The notes: generated by a model not told the origin, from the sequence alone. Positions 1-11,891 are shown, counted from the stretch's first letter. The stretch is DNA of 64,000 nt from Stagonosporopsis chrysanthemi (GCA_022560025.1 JAFISE010000167.1:1-64000); one strand, 5' to 3'. Translations and numbers: made by a program.

Positions 1-123
<123 letters not shown>

Positions 124-127
124 TTAC

Positions 128-786
128 GGGGATGACGAAATCATCCTTCTGGGCCTCCTCGCTCATGGGGAAGGAGAGACCGTAGAGGAGCCTGGGTGTT
201 GTCAGTCGAATTGGTATGGTCTGTTCCTGGGGATACGCACTCGTTCTCGAGGACGACGACAGGGTTGGGGTCGCGGATGGCGGCCTTCAACAGACCCTTG
301 GCGTCCTCGGCGCTGTAGGGCGCAACGACCTTCAGACCGGGGATGCTGCCGTACCAGGCCGAGTAGTCCTGCGAGTGCTGGGCACCGACACCGGCGGCGA
401 AACCGTTGGGGCCGCGGAAGGTGATGTTGCAGGGCTGGATGCCGCCGGACATGTAGTGTGTCTTTGCGGCCGAGTTGATGATCTGGTCAATGGCCTGCAT
501 GGCGAAGTTGAAGGTCATGAACTCGCACTGGGGAGGGGTCAGCGGGCGGCGCGCCAGCAGGGGCGGGGCGTGCTGGGCGACTCACAATGGGGTGCAGGCC
601 AGCGAGGGCGGCGCCGACGGTGAGACCGGCGAAGCCCGACTCGGTGATGGGCGAGTCGATGACCCTCTTCTCGCCGAAGCGGTCGAGGAGACCCTTGGTG
701 ACCTTGTACCTGCAGCTCCGTCAGCGCCGTCCATGTCATGTCATGTCATGTCCAGTCCATGGCCGCGGTGGGCGCCTGTGCAGCCT

Positions 787-817
<31 letters not shown>

Positions 818-1162
818 CCACGGCGCCAGCTGCGGGCGGGTGCAGCTGTGCCCGCCGCGTGCTCGTGCCAGCTATCATCGCAGCACCGCCAGGCCCCGGG
901 CGCGCCAGGCCCGCGTGGGCACGTACGCTCCGTTGTATTGCGCGACCTCCTCGCCCATGATGAAGACCTTGTCGTTGCGCTCCATCTCCTCGGCCATGGC
1001 CTCGTTGAGCGCCTCGCGCACCGTCATCTCCTTCTGGCCGGAGGCGTAGCCTCTCCGCGCAATCGAGGGCGTCATGGCGGCGGCGCGGAAGGCAGGTCGG
1101 AAAGCCGGTCGCGACGCGGCGAGCAGGCGGGCGGCCGGGCGGGTCATCCTGGAGGCGGCCAT
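128..1162 (-). CDS. PDB1: Pyruvate dehydrogenase E1 beta subunit, mitochondrial (3' part missing)
   Basis: This is the beta chain of the thiamine-diphosphate E1 enzyme, which decarboxylates pyruvate in the mitochondrial pyruvate dehydrogenase complex. Exons read 1162-927, 709-586, 527-241 and 191-128, giving 237 codons before the poly-G run. The N terminus (MAASRMTRPAARLLAASR) is Arg/Ala-rich with no acidic residue for the first 40 residues, which fits a mitochondrial presequence. The family blocks MTVREALNEAMAEEM, FIMGEEVAQYNGAYKVTKGL, DSPITESGFAGLTVGAALAG and GPNGFAAGVGAQHSQDY are all intact. The last readable exon ends LLYGLSFPMSEEAQKDDFVIP, followed by GTAAGG, a plausible donor. About the last third of the usual protein is missing. 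Intron 1 is unusually long (217 bp) and holds microsatellites. The identification is certain; the splice sites are inferred. Confidence 0.95.
733..816. repeat. Microsatellites inside PDB1 intron 1
   Basis: A CATGT pentamer array (about four copies, from about 733) is followed by a GACAGC hexamer array (about five copies, 786-816). Both lie within the 217 bp first intron of PDB1 and probably account for its length against the usual 45-66 bp. Confidence 0.8.
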
Positions 1163-1820
1163 TGTGTGTGTGTAGCTCTCGGGGGGCAGAGAGGAGGGGC
1201 GGAGGGGAAGCTGGGCCGGGCGTGGGTGATGGGCGGAGCTGTGAGGCTGATGCGGTCGGTGTTGACGGGAGCTCGAATTCTACTCAACTGATTTTCGGAG
1301 GGCCGTGCTCATGCCTCCGATTCAACAACGCAGCGGGTCCCCGATGCTTGGCTGCGAGTTCACCCGGCCGTATCTGTGCCAATAAATGCACCAATGCCTT
1401 GCCAGCCCGCCCCGCTGCTTTGGGATGCACGCCTGCCTGGCATCTCGTGCTGCCACTTGTCACCGTGGGAGCCTCGTCGATTGCTGATACACGTCTTGTG
1501 CAGTTTTAATCAAAGTCACGTCACCACCTAGCGCAGACCCTGACGGAGCTCACGACATTACTGTCAACTGCATGCACCGTCTCTCGTCTGCTCAACAAAA
1601 CGTCTGTCCAAGCTGGTTGCTCGTTGGCCATAATTCACGTTCTCATTACCCTCCTTAGACTCTATAGGTATTACATGCATATATAATGCGCCTTTTGCGA
1701 CGCTTGCGGTACAACAGCGAGACGAGGCTCGTAGAAGCGAAATCGAGGCGGAAATAGCCCTCGATGCAAAAAGGTCTAGAGAACAACAGTGCAGCAAAAA
1801 TGCAGAAGCGTGACGTGCAC
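1163..1820. other. Intergenic: PDB1 promoter and ERG6 3' flank
   Basis: This stretch holds the PDB1 5' region on the right of its start and the ERG6 3' untranslated side. I see no convincing gene. Confidence 0.6.
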
Positions 1821-3061
1821 TCAGGCGTCAGCGGGCTTGCGGGCGACCATGAGGTACATGGGGGTGAAGAGCTTCTCCCTGCCGCCAGCAACGAGGCAGT
1901 CGGCGGCAAGCGCCAGACTGTCGGCCGTCTTCTGGGTGCCCCTGGGTGCCAGGCCAATGGTCTCGAGGCCACCGACAAACTTGTGAATGATGCCACGGCC
2001 GAGCTTGGTCATGCGAAGGATGGTGGGGATGTCGCCAAGGGTGCTGATGTACTTCAGCTGGCCAGACAGAGGCCAGTACCAGGGGTAAGGGTCATCGCGG
2101 TCGGCCAGGTCCTCGTTGTGCTCCATGACAAAGCCAGCGGCCTTCATAGCGGCGAGGGCGACCTCAATCTTCTCCATGTTGGAGATGCCGTCACCAATCT
2201 CGATGCCGAGACGGATCTCACGGTGGTGGGGGTTGTCGTTGTCATACTTGTCCGTCATGAGCCACTCGTAGACACCAAAGACACCTCCGGGCTTCAGGAC
2301 ACGGAAGATCTCGCTGTAGATGCCCTCGAGGGAGGGGGCGTGGACGGTCGCCTCAATGGCGTAGACAGCGTCGAACGAGTTGTCGGGGAAGGACATTTGC
2401 TGGAGACAGCGTTAGTATGAATTAACGTGACTCAAGTGGAGGTGCGTACCATGAAGTCACCCTTGGTGAACTTGAGCTTGTCTGAGAGACCCTCCTTCTC
2501 GGCGTAGGCTGTGGCGCGCTCGATCTGGTAGTCGTTGTTGTTGAGACCAACGACGTTGACACCAGCAAACTTGACAATCTCACGGGCAGGGCCACCAACG
2601 CCGCAGCCAACATCCAGGACGCGCATGTTGTCCTGGAGGTTCATCTTGTGGGCAAGGTAGTGCTCGTGGCGGGCAATGGCCTTGTAGAAAGACTCGCCGT
2701 ACGCATAACGGGCAAAGTGGAACGACTGTCCCCACCCGTACTCGTACAGGTCGGTCGCCAGGTTGTAGTAGTGCCTGGTGAGGGTGGCATATTCGTCTCG
2801 ACGTTCCTGCGCAGGTCAATCGCCGTCACCGCCGTTCTGGGCGCGTCCACCACGTACCTTTCGTGTCTGCTCGGTCTCCTCAGCGGCGGCCTTGTTGTCC
2901 CAGTGCTTGAAGTACTCGTCTACGGCAGCCTGCTGCGCAGCCTTGTCCTTCTGCAGCATGGCGGTCATGCCACCGCGCGCCTTTGCAGAAGTGCCGTGCA
3001 TGGCCTTGTTGAAGGCGGCATCACGGCTGTGATCTTCCTGTTCGAGCGCAATGGGAGACAT
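1821..3061 (-). CDS. ERG6: Sterol 24-C-methyltransferase
   Basis: The enzyme moves a methyl group from S-adenosylmethionine to C-24 of zymosterol or lanosterol in ergosterol synthesis, at the ER and lipid droplets. Exons are 3061-2858, 2806-2450 and 2399-1821, giving 379 aa, the normal family length. The sterol-binding block YEYGWGQSFHF lies at residues 89-99. The SAM motif I, VLDVGCGVGGP, starts at 131. Later blocks include AIEATVHAP and GVFGVYEWLMTDKYD. The start is ATG at 3061 (MSPIALEQEDHSRD), which matches the usual fungal N terminus; an upstream in-frame TTG was not used. The two introns are 51 and 50 bp. The gene is divergent from SLT11 across about 530 bp. Confidence 0.97.
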
Positions 3062-3591
3062 GATGGAGGTATGCAAGTAGCTTGGACGTGTAGGAACAAG
3101 GGGTACTGTGTTGAAGCAGCGTTAATTGACTGAGGGGAGAGCCAAAAGAGTGGACGGGCAGTGTTTCTTATGCGAAATAGCGGTGCAGTCCTACCGCCCC
3201 TAACTGTACCAAATCCAAGCACCCCGTAAATTATACTAGCAACCCTAGCGCGCCAGGCGAGTCTGGCCAATCATGGCCGTCTCTCTACGGCAGCCGCTCC
3301 TGCAGCGCCACCTCAGATTTCCGCCGACAGTCCAGCACCCCACGGAGACACTTTCACTGCTGACTGCGCCCCACTTTGCGCGTACTGCAACGCCGCCGAT
3401 TCGCCTGCGACGCCTGCCGACGTCTGATACTGAAATCTGCCCGCGCACCGCCACGGGTTCCGCGAAGCCTCTTACCCATCGCAACAGGAAAGTACGACAA
3501 GTCGCACGCGCGCAAGACCCACGTACACGTACTCCAGGACCGGTGATACGCTTCTTCGACATCTGCCTGAATTCTCGCTGTCGCTCTCAAC
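3062..3591. promoter_or_regulatory. Shared divergent promoter, ERG6 / SLT11
   Basis: These 530 bp separate two genes transcribed away from each other, so both promoters must lie here. I recognise no sterol-response or Upc2-type site by eye. Confidence 0.6.
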
Positions 3592-4759
3592 ATGCCGCCC
3601 CAGATCAAGACCGACTTGAACCGCAGCGGCTGGGAGACGACCGACTTCCCGTCTGTCTGCGAAAAATGTCTGCCCGACAACCCATACGTGCAGATGCTGA
3701 AGGAGGATCACGGCGCTGTAAGTCTGTCCATCTCTCGCTATGACGATAGCTGACACCGCCGAGGAATGCAAGATCTGCACGCGACCATTTACCATATTCC
3801 GCTGGAAAGCCGACCGCACAGCGCGACAGAAGCGCACGAACATCTGCCTGACATGCGCGCGTCTGAAGAACTGCTGCCAGTGCTGCATGCTAGACCTGTC
3901 CTTCGGCCTGCCTCTCGTCGTCCGTGACGCGGCGCTGAAGATGGTTGCGCCTGGGCCACAGAGCGACATCAACCGCCAGTACTACGCGCAGGAGCATGAG
4001 CGAGAGATTGAGGAGGGACGAGGGGCTATGGAGGCATACGAGAAGACGGACGAGAAGGCGCGCGATTTGTTGAAGCGGTTGGCGCAGAGCGAGCCATACT
4101 ACAAAAAGCAGCGACGCATAGAAGCAGAGGCTGAAGGGAGCGGACAGAAGGCGCTGCCAGCACCTGGCACTGGTGACGGCTCGGCATATGGACACACAGG
4201 AGGGCCGATCAGGACTCGAGACTCGCGGGGTGGTGCTAGCAGCGCGCGAGGAGGCATGAGGCCTGCGCGAGGAGGACGTGCCGGAGGACCTTCAGCACCG
4301 CCCAACCCGCAAGATTGGCTCCCGCCGTCGGATCCGAACGTTGCCTCGCTCTTTGTCACCGGTGTCGAGGACGACCTCCCTGAGCACGACCTTCGCACTC
4401 ATTTCGCACAGTACGGCCAACTGCGATCGCTGGTCTGCTCGCACCGAGCCCATTGCGCATACGTCAACTACGTCAAGAGGACAGACGCGGAGACAGCAGC
4501 AGAAACGCTAAAAGGAAAGGTGGTCATCAAAGGGTGTCCCATGCGTGTGACTTGGGGCAAGCCGAAGCAGTTGGACAGCCTGGACCAGAACATCAGGATG
4601 CAGTACGCAAAGGAAGGAAGACAGGCAGCTGGCCCGGCGCGGCGAGCCGCACAGGCGGCGCTTGAGGCACCGAAGCAGAACGACCTGGACAGCCTCGCCC
4701 TCGCGCCCCCACCCGAAGGCGACGAAGAGGCGAGCTATCCCAGTCTGGCGGGCAACTAG
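3592..4759 (+). CDS. SLT11: Pre-mRNA-splicing factor SLT11/ECM2
   Basis: This is a spliceosome protein that helps U2/U6 pairing and activation of the catalytic core. The start is ATG at 3592 (MPPQIKTDLNRSGWE). A 46 bp intron at 3718-3763, with a GCTGAC branch site, rejoins the family sequence as HGAECKICTRPFTIFRW. The product is 373 aa. The N-terminal zinc-binding region shows CEKC, CKIC, CLTC and CCQCC, as in Ecm2/RBM22 proteins. A Gly/Arg-rich linker precedes an RRM at about residues 200-275 (LFVTGVEDDLPEHDLRTHF, then CAYVNYVKR). The track's apparent start inside the intron (3740) is not used. This is a confident family assignment. Confidence 0.95.
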
Positions 4760-4830
4760 TGTGCATGTAACGTAGCATTGGGTCGGCGTTGTGGACGCAT
4801 GGGTATCACATTTCGAGGCTTGACAAAAGT

Positions 4831-5273
4831 TTACGACGAGCAGCACTTGGTTCCACCTAATGTAGTCTTGCCCTTGTTCTTCTTGATATCCTCATTGTCG
4901 CCGCGCTCCGTATGCTCGTGTATCCGTATCTCTGGCAGCCATGTTAGCATCAAAATCATTCCTAGCCGACACGGCAGGGAGGGCATACTGTAGTTGTCCC
5001 CCTCCTGTGCCTCTCCCTGCACGACGTTCTCCCTCAGGAACTTTGCGACTTCATTGGCGTGCGCGAGCTGCTTCTGGAGCTCCTCGCCGCCGGTCTGCAG
5101 GTGGCGGTTGCTCTCGAAGTTCTTGCGGACCTCGACGCGCGCCGCGGAGAGGACATTCGCGTCTCCTAGAGCGCACACGTCAGACAGCGCTCGACTGGGC
5201 GGCAGGGCGCCGACGTACCTTGGAAGGCGATGCGCGCCGACCGCAGCAGGTTTCGGTATGCGACAAGGGCCAT
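4831..5273 (-). CDS. MZM1: Mitochondrial zinc maintenance protein 1 (complex III assembly, LYR family)
   Basis: This matrix protein of the LYRM7/MZM1 family stabilises the Rieske iron-sulphur protein before it joins complex III. Exons are 5273-5219, 5165-4989 and 4931-4831, giving 110 aa. The LYR-type N terminus MALVAYRNLLRSARIAFQGD is split by a 53 bp intron. The second intron (57 bp, GCTAAC branch) restores DNYKIRIHEHTERGDNEDIK, the conserved C-terminal block. An in-frame ATG four codons upstream (5285, MSRE) is an alternative start. The gene is divergent from LNP1 over about 260 bp. Confidence 0.93.
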
Positions 5274-5534
5274 TTCGCGGGACATTGGGCGGCGTCGTGG
5301 ATGCAGGGCGTGCCGGCGGCGAACGGCAGTCTTGCGGAAAGAAAGCTGCGGCGTGACTGAGGCGTGACTAAGGAGCAAGCCGGCAGGGATGGCGTCGGCC
5401 GTCCGCCTTGCCGATCGTGTGGGCTAGCTTGCTCTGACGTCGCGGGAGCGAGACACGCGACGCATGTCTTGCTGGCAACAACCACAACCTCGCCCCGCGC
5501 TGGGCTGCACTCTCGACCACGTCTCGCTGCCATC

Positions 5535-6766
5535 ATGGTGTCCCTGTGGCCTTGGAGGGTACGCTCGGCAGTGTCCCTCGCGACCAAGTGCATGTGCTAA
5601 CAGCTGCGCAGGCCGGCGACGATGCTGCCTCGTTCGAACGGGCGCTCTCAGCTCTGACTGGAAAAATCAACAGGGCTACCGCCGTCAACGACAGGCGCCG
5701 CCGGACGTCGAGGCGCGCCCGCGTCATGTGGACGCTCTACGCGGGATTCGCATACATACTCGCCGCGCTGCTGCTTGTCCTCGTCACCGGCCGCCAGAAC
5801 TGGGGCGTCGTCGAGGTGTCGGTGCTCGCAGGCAGCCCTGTCGTGTAGGCATACGTGTTGGTACTTGGCGGCCCAGCACTGACTCTGCACAGCATCTACC
5901 TTGTGCGCTATGCGCTCACGAGCTACTTTGACTACCGCATCGCCAACACCGACGCCTACATCAGCAAGCTGAACAAGCAGCGCGATGCTACCATCAACCG
6001 GCTGAAGGAAGCCACAAAGTACAACTCCACTCAGCAGCTGCTCGAGAAGTACGGCGCCTCGCCCAAGCAGGAAACGCCGCAGCCATCGCCGAGCAACAAG
6101 AAGGCGCAGGGCCCTCAGAAGCCCGCGCAACCCCAGGGACCGCGCACCGGCATTGCGCCCCCGCCCACGGCCAACATCCAACGCCCACTGAACCAGTCGC
6201 AAAATCCGTCAACACCCCAGCGCATGCCCGCCGTCCCCGTCTCACCCCAAGGCGCCCCCCAATTGCCCTCTCCCAGCGCCGAGTTCGCACCAAACGCATT
6301 CGGCCCCGTCGACACGACGAAGCAGTACTCGTCTGCGCCCGCAACATCCTTCACGCAGTCGCACTGGTACGACCGCATCCTCGACGCGCTGCTGGGCGAA
6401 GACGAAACGCAGCCCAAAAACCGCCTCGTCCTGATCTGCGCCGAATGCAGGCTCGTCAACGGGCAGGCGCCGCCGGGCGCGCGCACGCTCGAGGACATGG
6501 GCAAGTGGCGGTGCGGCGGGTGCAAGGCGTGGAACGGCAAGGAGAGGCCGCACGAGGAGGTCGCCAGTCTGGTGCAGAGCTGGGATGCGGAGCGCAAGGC
6601 CAGGGCGCAGGAGGTGGGTGGGGACGTGGAGGATGAGGAGGGGGATCGGACGGATGACGAAGAAGCGGAAGTGGAAGAGAAGGATGTCGATGACATGGCG
6701 GAGGTCAAGGATACGCCGCCCGCCAAGTCGACGAGGAGCAAGACCAAGGGGAAGGGGAAGAAATGA
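5535..6766 (+). CDS. LNP1: ER junction protein Lunapark
   Basis: Lunapark stabilises three-way junctions of the tubular ER. Exons are 5535-5558, 5612-5844 and 5893-6766, giving 376 aa. The first exon is only 24 bp (MVSLWPWR). Two membrane segments follow: WTLYAGFAYILAALLLVLV, then SVLAGSPVVIYLVRY. The coiled region YISKLNKQRDATINRLKEA leads to a Pro-rich stretch and a C4 zinc ribbon (CAEC ... WRCGGCKAWNG), both diagnostic of the family. The C terminus is acidic and then Lys-rich. An in-frame TAG at 5846 lies inside a 48 bp intron (GTAGGC donor, CACTGAC branch, CACAG acceptor), and removing it restores the conserved VVIYLVR. Confidence 0.93.
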
Positions 6767-7560
6767 GACATGGCGGCGGGTGTGGGGAAGGGAAAAGCAT
6801 TGGAAAGCATTGACTGACGGCGGTATCCTGATAGAGAGGAAAGAAAAAAGAGAGTGAGAAAATGTAGAGCATTTCAGCGGCATGTAGCATACCAAACCAC
6901 TCGACGCGAGACCACACACTCTCCCGTCCATCACCAACCAATCCAACAACCCCCAGTTCCCCCATCCTCTGTCCCGAGCACACACGCCCTCCCGTCACAA
7001 TCACAATCACACAGCACACCTCCCGCCTACCCAGTACCCACCCCACGGCCCAGCCATCGAGTAGCCTATACCGTCGGCACACACGCACGTCTCGGTACCG
7101 AGGCTTACTCTACCGTGCCGTGCCGTGTCGTGCATATTCGACGGGCGGCGGCGCAGCGAGTCAGCGACGCCGACAACAACGACTGGCGTGTGCAGTGCAG
7201 TGCAGTGCAGTGCAGCGCAGTGACGCAGCGCAGCGCGGCGGGGGGATACATAGTAGTAGCCAGCGAGCTGTGACGAAAGCGGCATAGCGGGGTTTCCCAG
7301 TTTTCGGCGAGCCGAGGGTTCTTCTTGTTTGGGGAAAGCGAGGTTACTCCGCATTTTGACGTCGCGGCGCGGGCGGGCTTTTTCAAGGAGGGAAAGAGGG
7401 AGAGAGGTTGCTTTCTTCTTGTGATTATCTGTCTAAATAATCTTTTGATTTTGGAGAAGAGAGAAAGACTTCTCGAAACGCACATTACAACGCGACTACG
7501 ATTCTACCGATTCTACCGATTCAAGAGATTAGTGGTTTGACCGGTTGTACTACATATACA
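6767..7560. other. Intergenic: LNP1 3' flank and SDR promoter
   Basis: No gene is seen. A short GTGCA/GCAGT tandem run sits at about 7190-7220. A/T-poor, C-rich tracts cover 6900-7060. Confidence 0.6.
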
Positions 7561-8575
7561 ATGGCTGCCCGCGTTGATCAGATTGCCGGCCACCTCAACT
7601 ACCCCACGGGCATGTTGAAGGGCCAGGTGGCGATTATTACGGGGTCGGGACAGGGGATTGGGGCCGAGTGTGCACGGCTGTTTGCGAATGAGGGCGCGAA
7701 GGTGGTGGTTGCGGATGTGGATGGGAGTGAGTCTTGCGCGGCACTGATGGGAGCGCACACGCAGGACACTTTCGCTGACGGAGACACAACAGAGAAGGCC
7801 GACGCGGTCGTCGCGGCCATCAAGGCGACGGGCGGCCAGGCCATCGCCGTCACGGGCGATGTGCTCGACGACGCCTACGTCAAGACGCTCATCCAGAAGG
7901 CGGCCGACTTTGGCGACGGCAAGATCCACATCATCGTCAACAACGCGGGCTACACGTGGGACGGCGTGATCCACAAGATGACGGACAAGCAGTGGCACAC
8001 GATAGTCGACCTGCACGCAACCGCGCCGTTCAAGATTGTGCGTGCCGCGGCGCCTTACTTTCGCGTCAAGGACGGCGAGCCCCGCAACATCATCAACATC
8101 TCGAGCACCAGCGGCCTCCACGGGAACGCGGGGCAGATCAACTACGCGCTCGCCAAGGCGGGCGTGACGGGCGTCACCAAGACGATTGCGAAGGAGTGAG
8201 TCTCACGCATCCAAATTCCCCCTGCCACCTCCACCACCACCACCATCACCACCATCCATGCTAATCCCTCCGCGCAGATGGGGCCCCAGCTTCGGCGTGC
8301 GCGCCAACACCGTCGCCTTCGGGCACATCGCGACGCGGCTGACGGCGGCCAAGGAGGCGGGGGCATTTGTGCAGCTGCCGGACGGCGAGAAGGTCGCGCT
8401 GGGGATCCCGCAGAAGCAGAAGGACGGGGCGGGCGGCCAGGAGCACGCTGACATCCCGCTGCGCAGGCCGGGGACCGCGACCGAGGCGGCGAGCGCGGTG
8501 CTGGCGGTTGCGAGTCCGCTGTTCAGCTATGTCAATGGGGAGACGATTCGGGTTACGGGCGGGCGCGGTATGTAG
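7561..8575 (+). CDS. Short-chain dehydrogenase/reductase (FabG-like)
   Basis: This is an NAD(P)-dependent oxidoreductase of the classical SDR family, 288 aa. Exons are 7561-7726, 7793-8195 and 8278-8575. The cofactor motif TGSGQGIG is at residues 27-34. NNAG, the catalytic serine block ISSTSG and the YxxxK motif YALAK are all present. The C terminus ends INGE-like (NGETIRVTGGRGM). The 66 bp first intron keeps the frame open, so it can be missed; removing it gives DVDGKKADAVVAAIK, which fits the family better. An insertion before the C terminus (GIPQKQKDGAGGQEH) is longer than in bacterial FabG. The closest roles are 3-oxoacyl or 3-hydroxyacyl-CoA reduction, but the substrate cannot be read from sequence. 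Confidence 0.88.
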
Positions 8576-9072
8576 AGGTAGATGGAGTGGGAGGCGTCGT
8601 GTTTGCGAATAGGAGGCATTGCGTTTCAGGCTGCGCTGCGCTGTGCTGCGCTGCGCTGTGCTTTGCTGTGCTGTGCTTTGCTGTGCTGTGCTTTGCTCTG
8701 CTGTGCTCTGCTGTGCTCTGCTGTGCTCTGCTGTGCTCTGCCGTGCCGTGCCGTGCTGAAACGGGTGGTGTCGTGGTGGTGTCGTGGTGCTGGTGTCGAC
8801 GTCTGGGGGCGAGCCGTTTCACATACCAAGCTTTCCACTCCAGGGTATCGAGATGCCGTGAGACCCACCTCGGCGCCCTCGCTCGACCACCCACGCCAGA
8901 TCTTGCCGTTCTCTTCGCGCCGTGTATTGTATATTCGCATCGTAATTGATCGTCCCGGCGGCGCTGCCAGATCCCCCGTCCACTATGTGCAGCCAATAGC
9001 ACCCATCCGCACGCTTCATCGTACACTCCCGCCTCCGCCTCCGCCTCCGCCTCCGCCATCGCCATCGCCGCC
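8576..9072. repeat. CTGTGCT simple-sequence tract in an intergenic region
   Basis: Between the SDR and M28 genes, 8630-8755 is almost wholly built from GCTGTGCTTTG and GCTGTGCTCTG variants. CCGTGCCGTGCC and later CCGCCTCCGCCT runs follow, just before the next ATG. Open frames on both strands here are by-products of the repeat. Confidence 0.85.
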
Positions 9073-11891
9073 ATGTCCGACGAGAAGCACCTCTACGACC
9101 CGCCGGAGCTGCCGCCCATACCGACGTACGACGAGGCGACCAGCTCGCGCCACACATCAACCGCCCGCCGCGGGCCCAACGAGGTCAGCGACGATGCCGA
9201 GCGGCAGGGCCTCCTGTCGCCCGACGTCCCTGTCCACGGCCATGTCCAGGGCAGCGGCCCCGCGCGGCGCAATGGCTACTACCACCCGCCGAGCGTGCAG
9301 TCGGTCGACGACGGCGACTCGGAGCTGGGCAGCCCCGTGCGCGAGAGCGCCGACGAGGAGCACCGCCAGATCATGGAGGAGATGGACATCCTGGACCCGG
9401 AGAGCGCCGACGACGGGCGCGCGCGCCGCAACCGCAGCCGCGGCCGCTTCTCCAAGCGCTTCTACAGCCTCACCAGCAGCCTGTCGAGCATCAACCTGCC
9501 CCGCCTCACCTGGCCGCGCCGCTTCCGCCCCAGCTTCGCCTTCGTCACCGACCGCCTGCCCACCATCCCCGACGAGTACCGCCCCGGCTGGAGCGTCATT
9601 GCCCGCCTGTGCGGCCTGATCGTCATCGTCTCGCTGGTCTACCTGCTGATTGTGAGCGAGGTCGTGCCCATGGGCGGCGGTTTCGGCGCCCAGTTCAACG
9701 CCGAGTGGGTGCGCCAGCAGGCCCAGAAGAACATCGAGGCCTGGCGCATCGAGAAGAACCTCGAGTACCTCACCAGCTACGACCACCTGGCCGGCACCGA
9801 GGGCAGCTACGTCCTGGGCCAGTGGATCGAGGGCAAGTTCAAGGATGCCCACATGGACACGTACACCCACGACGAGTACTGGGTCTACATGAACTACGCG
9901 AAAAAGGGCGGCCGCAGCGTCGAGATTGTCGAGCCTCAGGACAAGACCTGGAAGGCCAAACTCGACGAGCCGTCCGTCTACAACCCCCCGAAGGCCCAGA
10001 CCCCGGCCTTCCACGCCCTGTCTGCGTCCGGTAACGTGCAGGGTCCCTTGATTTATGTAAACTACTGCGATAAGAAGGATTTCAAGAGGTTGTGGGATAG
10101 CGGTGTCGACGTCCAGGGTGCCGTTGTACTGTGCAGGTCTTACGGGACACAGCCGGATCTGGGCATGAAGATCAAGTCGGCGCAGGATGCCGGCGTAGTG
10201 GGCGTGCTGGTCTACTCAGACCCCGCCGAGGACGGGTTTAAGAAAGGAGGCGCGTGGCCGGACGGCAAGTGGCGGCCTGGCGACAGCGTGCAACGTGGTT
10301 CAGCGGCCTTGTCCAACATGCTTCTCGGCGACCCGCTCACGCCGGGCAAGCCGAGCACGAAGAAGCAGGACCGCATGCCCAAGGATAAAAACCCAGGGCT
10401 CGTCAAGATCCCCAGCTTGCCGTTGTCGTGGAAGGACGCCCAGCATCTGATCAAGTCTCTGAACGGGATAGGAGAGGTGGTACCTGAAGACTGGACGGGA
10501 GGCGTGCCAGACGTAGGCGACAAGTGGTACTCTGGCCACCCTGACAAGTCGCCCAAAGTCAAGATGGTCAACGAGCAGGACGAGGTCGAGCAACAGCGCA
10601 TCACCAACATCTTTGGCACGTTCCCCGGCCTCGAAGACACAGAGCACAAGATCATCATTGGAAACCACCGCGACTCGTTCTGTTTCGGCGCCGCGGACCC
10701 TGGCTCAGGGACTGCCATCATGCTTGAGGTCGTGCGCGTACTGGGCGACCTTCGCGCGCAGGGCTGGCGTCCACTTCGTACCATTGAGTTCGCCTCCTGG
10801 GACGCCGGCGAGTACAACCGCATCGGCTCGACCGAGCACGTCGAAGCCAACGTCGACGCGCTGCGCGAGAACGCCCTAGCCTACATCAACATCGACGCCG
10901 CCATCACGGGCGACAAGCTGTGGGCCAACGGCTCTCCCCTGTTCACGCACGCCTGGCACCGCGTCCTCGACCGCCTCAACGACCCGCACAACGACAACAA
11001 AACACTCAAAGAAGTCTGGGAAATGCAGGGCTCCTCCGTCGGCAACCTCGCCGCAAACCGCGACTCGGCCCCTTTTCAATTCATCGCCGGCACCTCCTCG
11101 CTGGACTTTGGCTTCGCCGCCCCGAAAACCGCATCCCCAAACACCATGGCCGGCTCGTGCTACGAAACCTTCGACTGGATGGCCCAGCACATCGACCCGG
11201 GCTTCCTCTACCACAGCCTCCACGCCGAGCTCCTCGTCCTCTTCATCCTCGAGCTCAGCCAGGAGCCCATCATGCCGCTGCGCCTGACCAAGTACGCGAC
11301 GCACCTGCAACACGAGGGCCAGCGGCTCCTCGACGAAACGGAGAAGGCCGGCGGCGACTACGACATTGAGATGTTCGAGCCGCTGGTAAAGAGTCTGAGC
11401 CTGTTCAAGCAGCGCGCCGAGGAGTTCCACAAGTGGGAGACGTTTTGGTATAATCAGGTGTATGCGACGGGCGGGTTCGAGACGGCGGGCGTCACGATGC
11501 AGAGGATCCATCATAATAATAAGATGGGCGCGTTTGAGACGGCGCTGTTGGATTTGCCGAGGGATAAGAAGGATACGAGTCCGCGCGGTGTGAGTCCCTT
11601 CCCCTTTCTCTGAGTAGCGAGAGCAGCGAGCTGTGGAACGAGCCGTGAGCTCTGAATCGCGCCACTCACACCAAACACGAATACCCGCTAACACACACCC
11701 CGCAGCTCCCCAACCGCGACCAATTCAAACACACCCTCTTCGCGCCCTCGCTGGCCAACGCCCACGAAAGCGCAGTGTTCCCCTTTGCCCGCGACGCGCT
11801 GGACAGGCGCGACTGGGGCGCCGCCAAGGAGATGATAAAGAAGACGGCTGAGGCGCTGGATCGCGCAGGGGAGGCGCTGGGCCAGGGGTAG
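9073..11891 (+). CDS. M28B-family (glutamate carboxypeptidase/transferrin-receptor-like) membrane protein, probably inactive
   Basis: This is a type II membrane protein of 900 aa. Exons are 9073-11589 and 11706-11891. A long cytosolic N terminus carries ELPPIPTYDEA, a PY-like motif. One membrane segment follows (about residues 174-198, LIVIVSLVYLLIV), then a protease-associated domain, an M28-like domain and a dimerisation domain, ending AKEMIKKTAEALDRAG. The zinc-site blocks are degraded. NHRDSFCFGAADPGSG keeps the His and Asp ligands. FASWDAGEYN has Gly where the catalytic Glu is expected, and AGSCYETF has Gly where the last His ligand is expected. Yeast Tre1/Tre2 are similar non-catalytic relatives that act as Rsp5 adaptors for metal-transporter turnover, and this could be their counterpart. 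The fold is clear; the role is inferred. Confidence 0.85.

Noticed and set aside
5815..5854. In-frame TAG in LNP1, read as a pseudogene or a 33 bp intron
   Set aside because: A 48 bp intron at 5845-5892 with GTAGGC donor, CACTGAC branch and CACAG acceptor removes the stop and rebuilds the conserved SVLAGSPVVIYLVRY helix.
8582..9619. 345-codon open frame through the CTGTGCT tract into the M28 gene
   Set aside because: It is made of repeat-derived Cys/Ala/Leu runs and an out-of-frame shadow of the M28 coding sequence.
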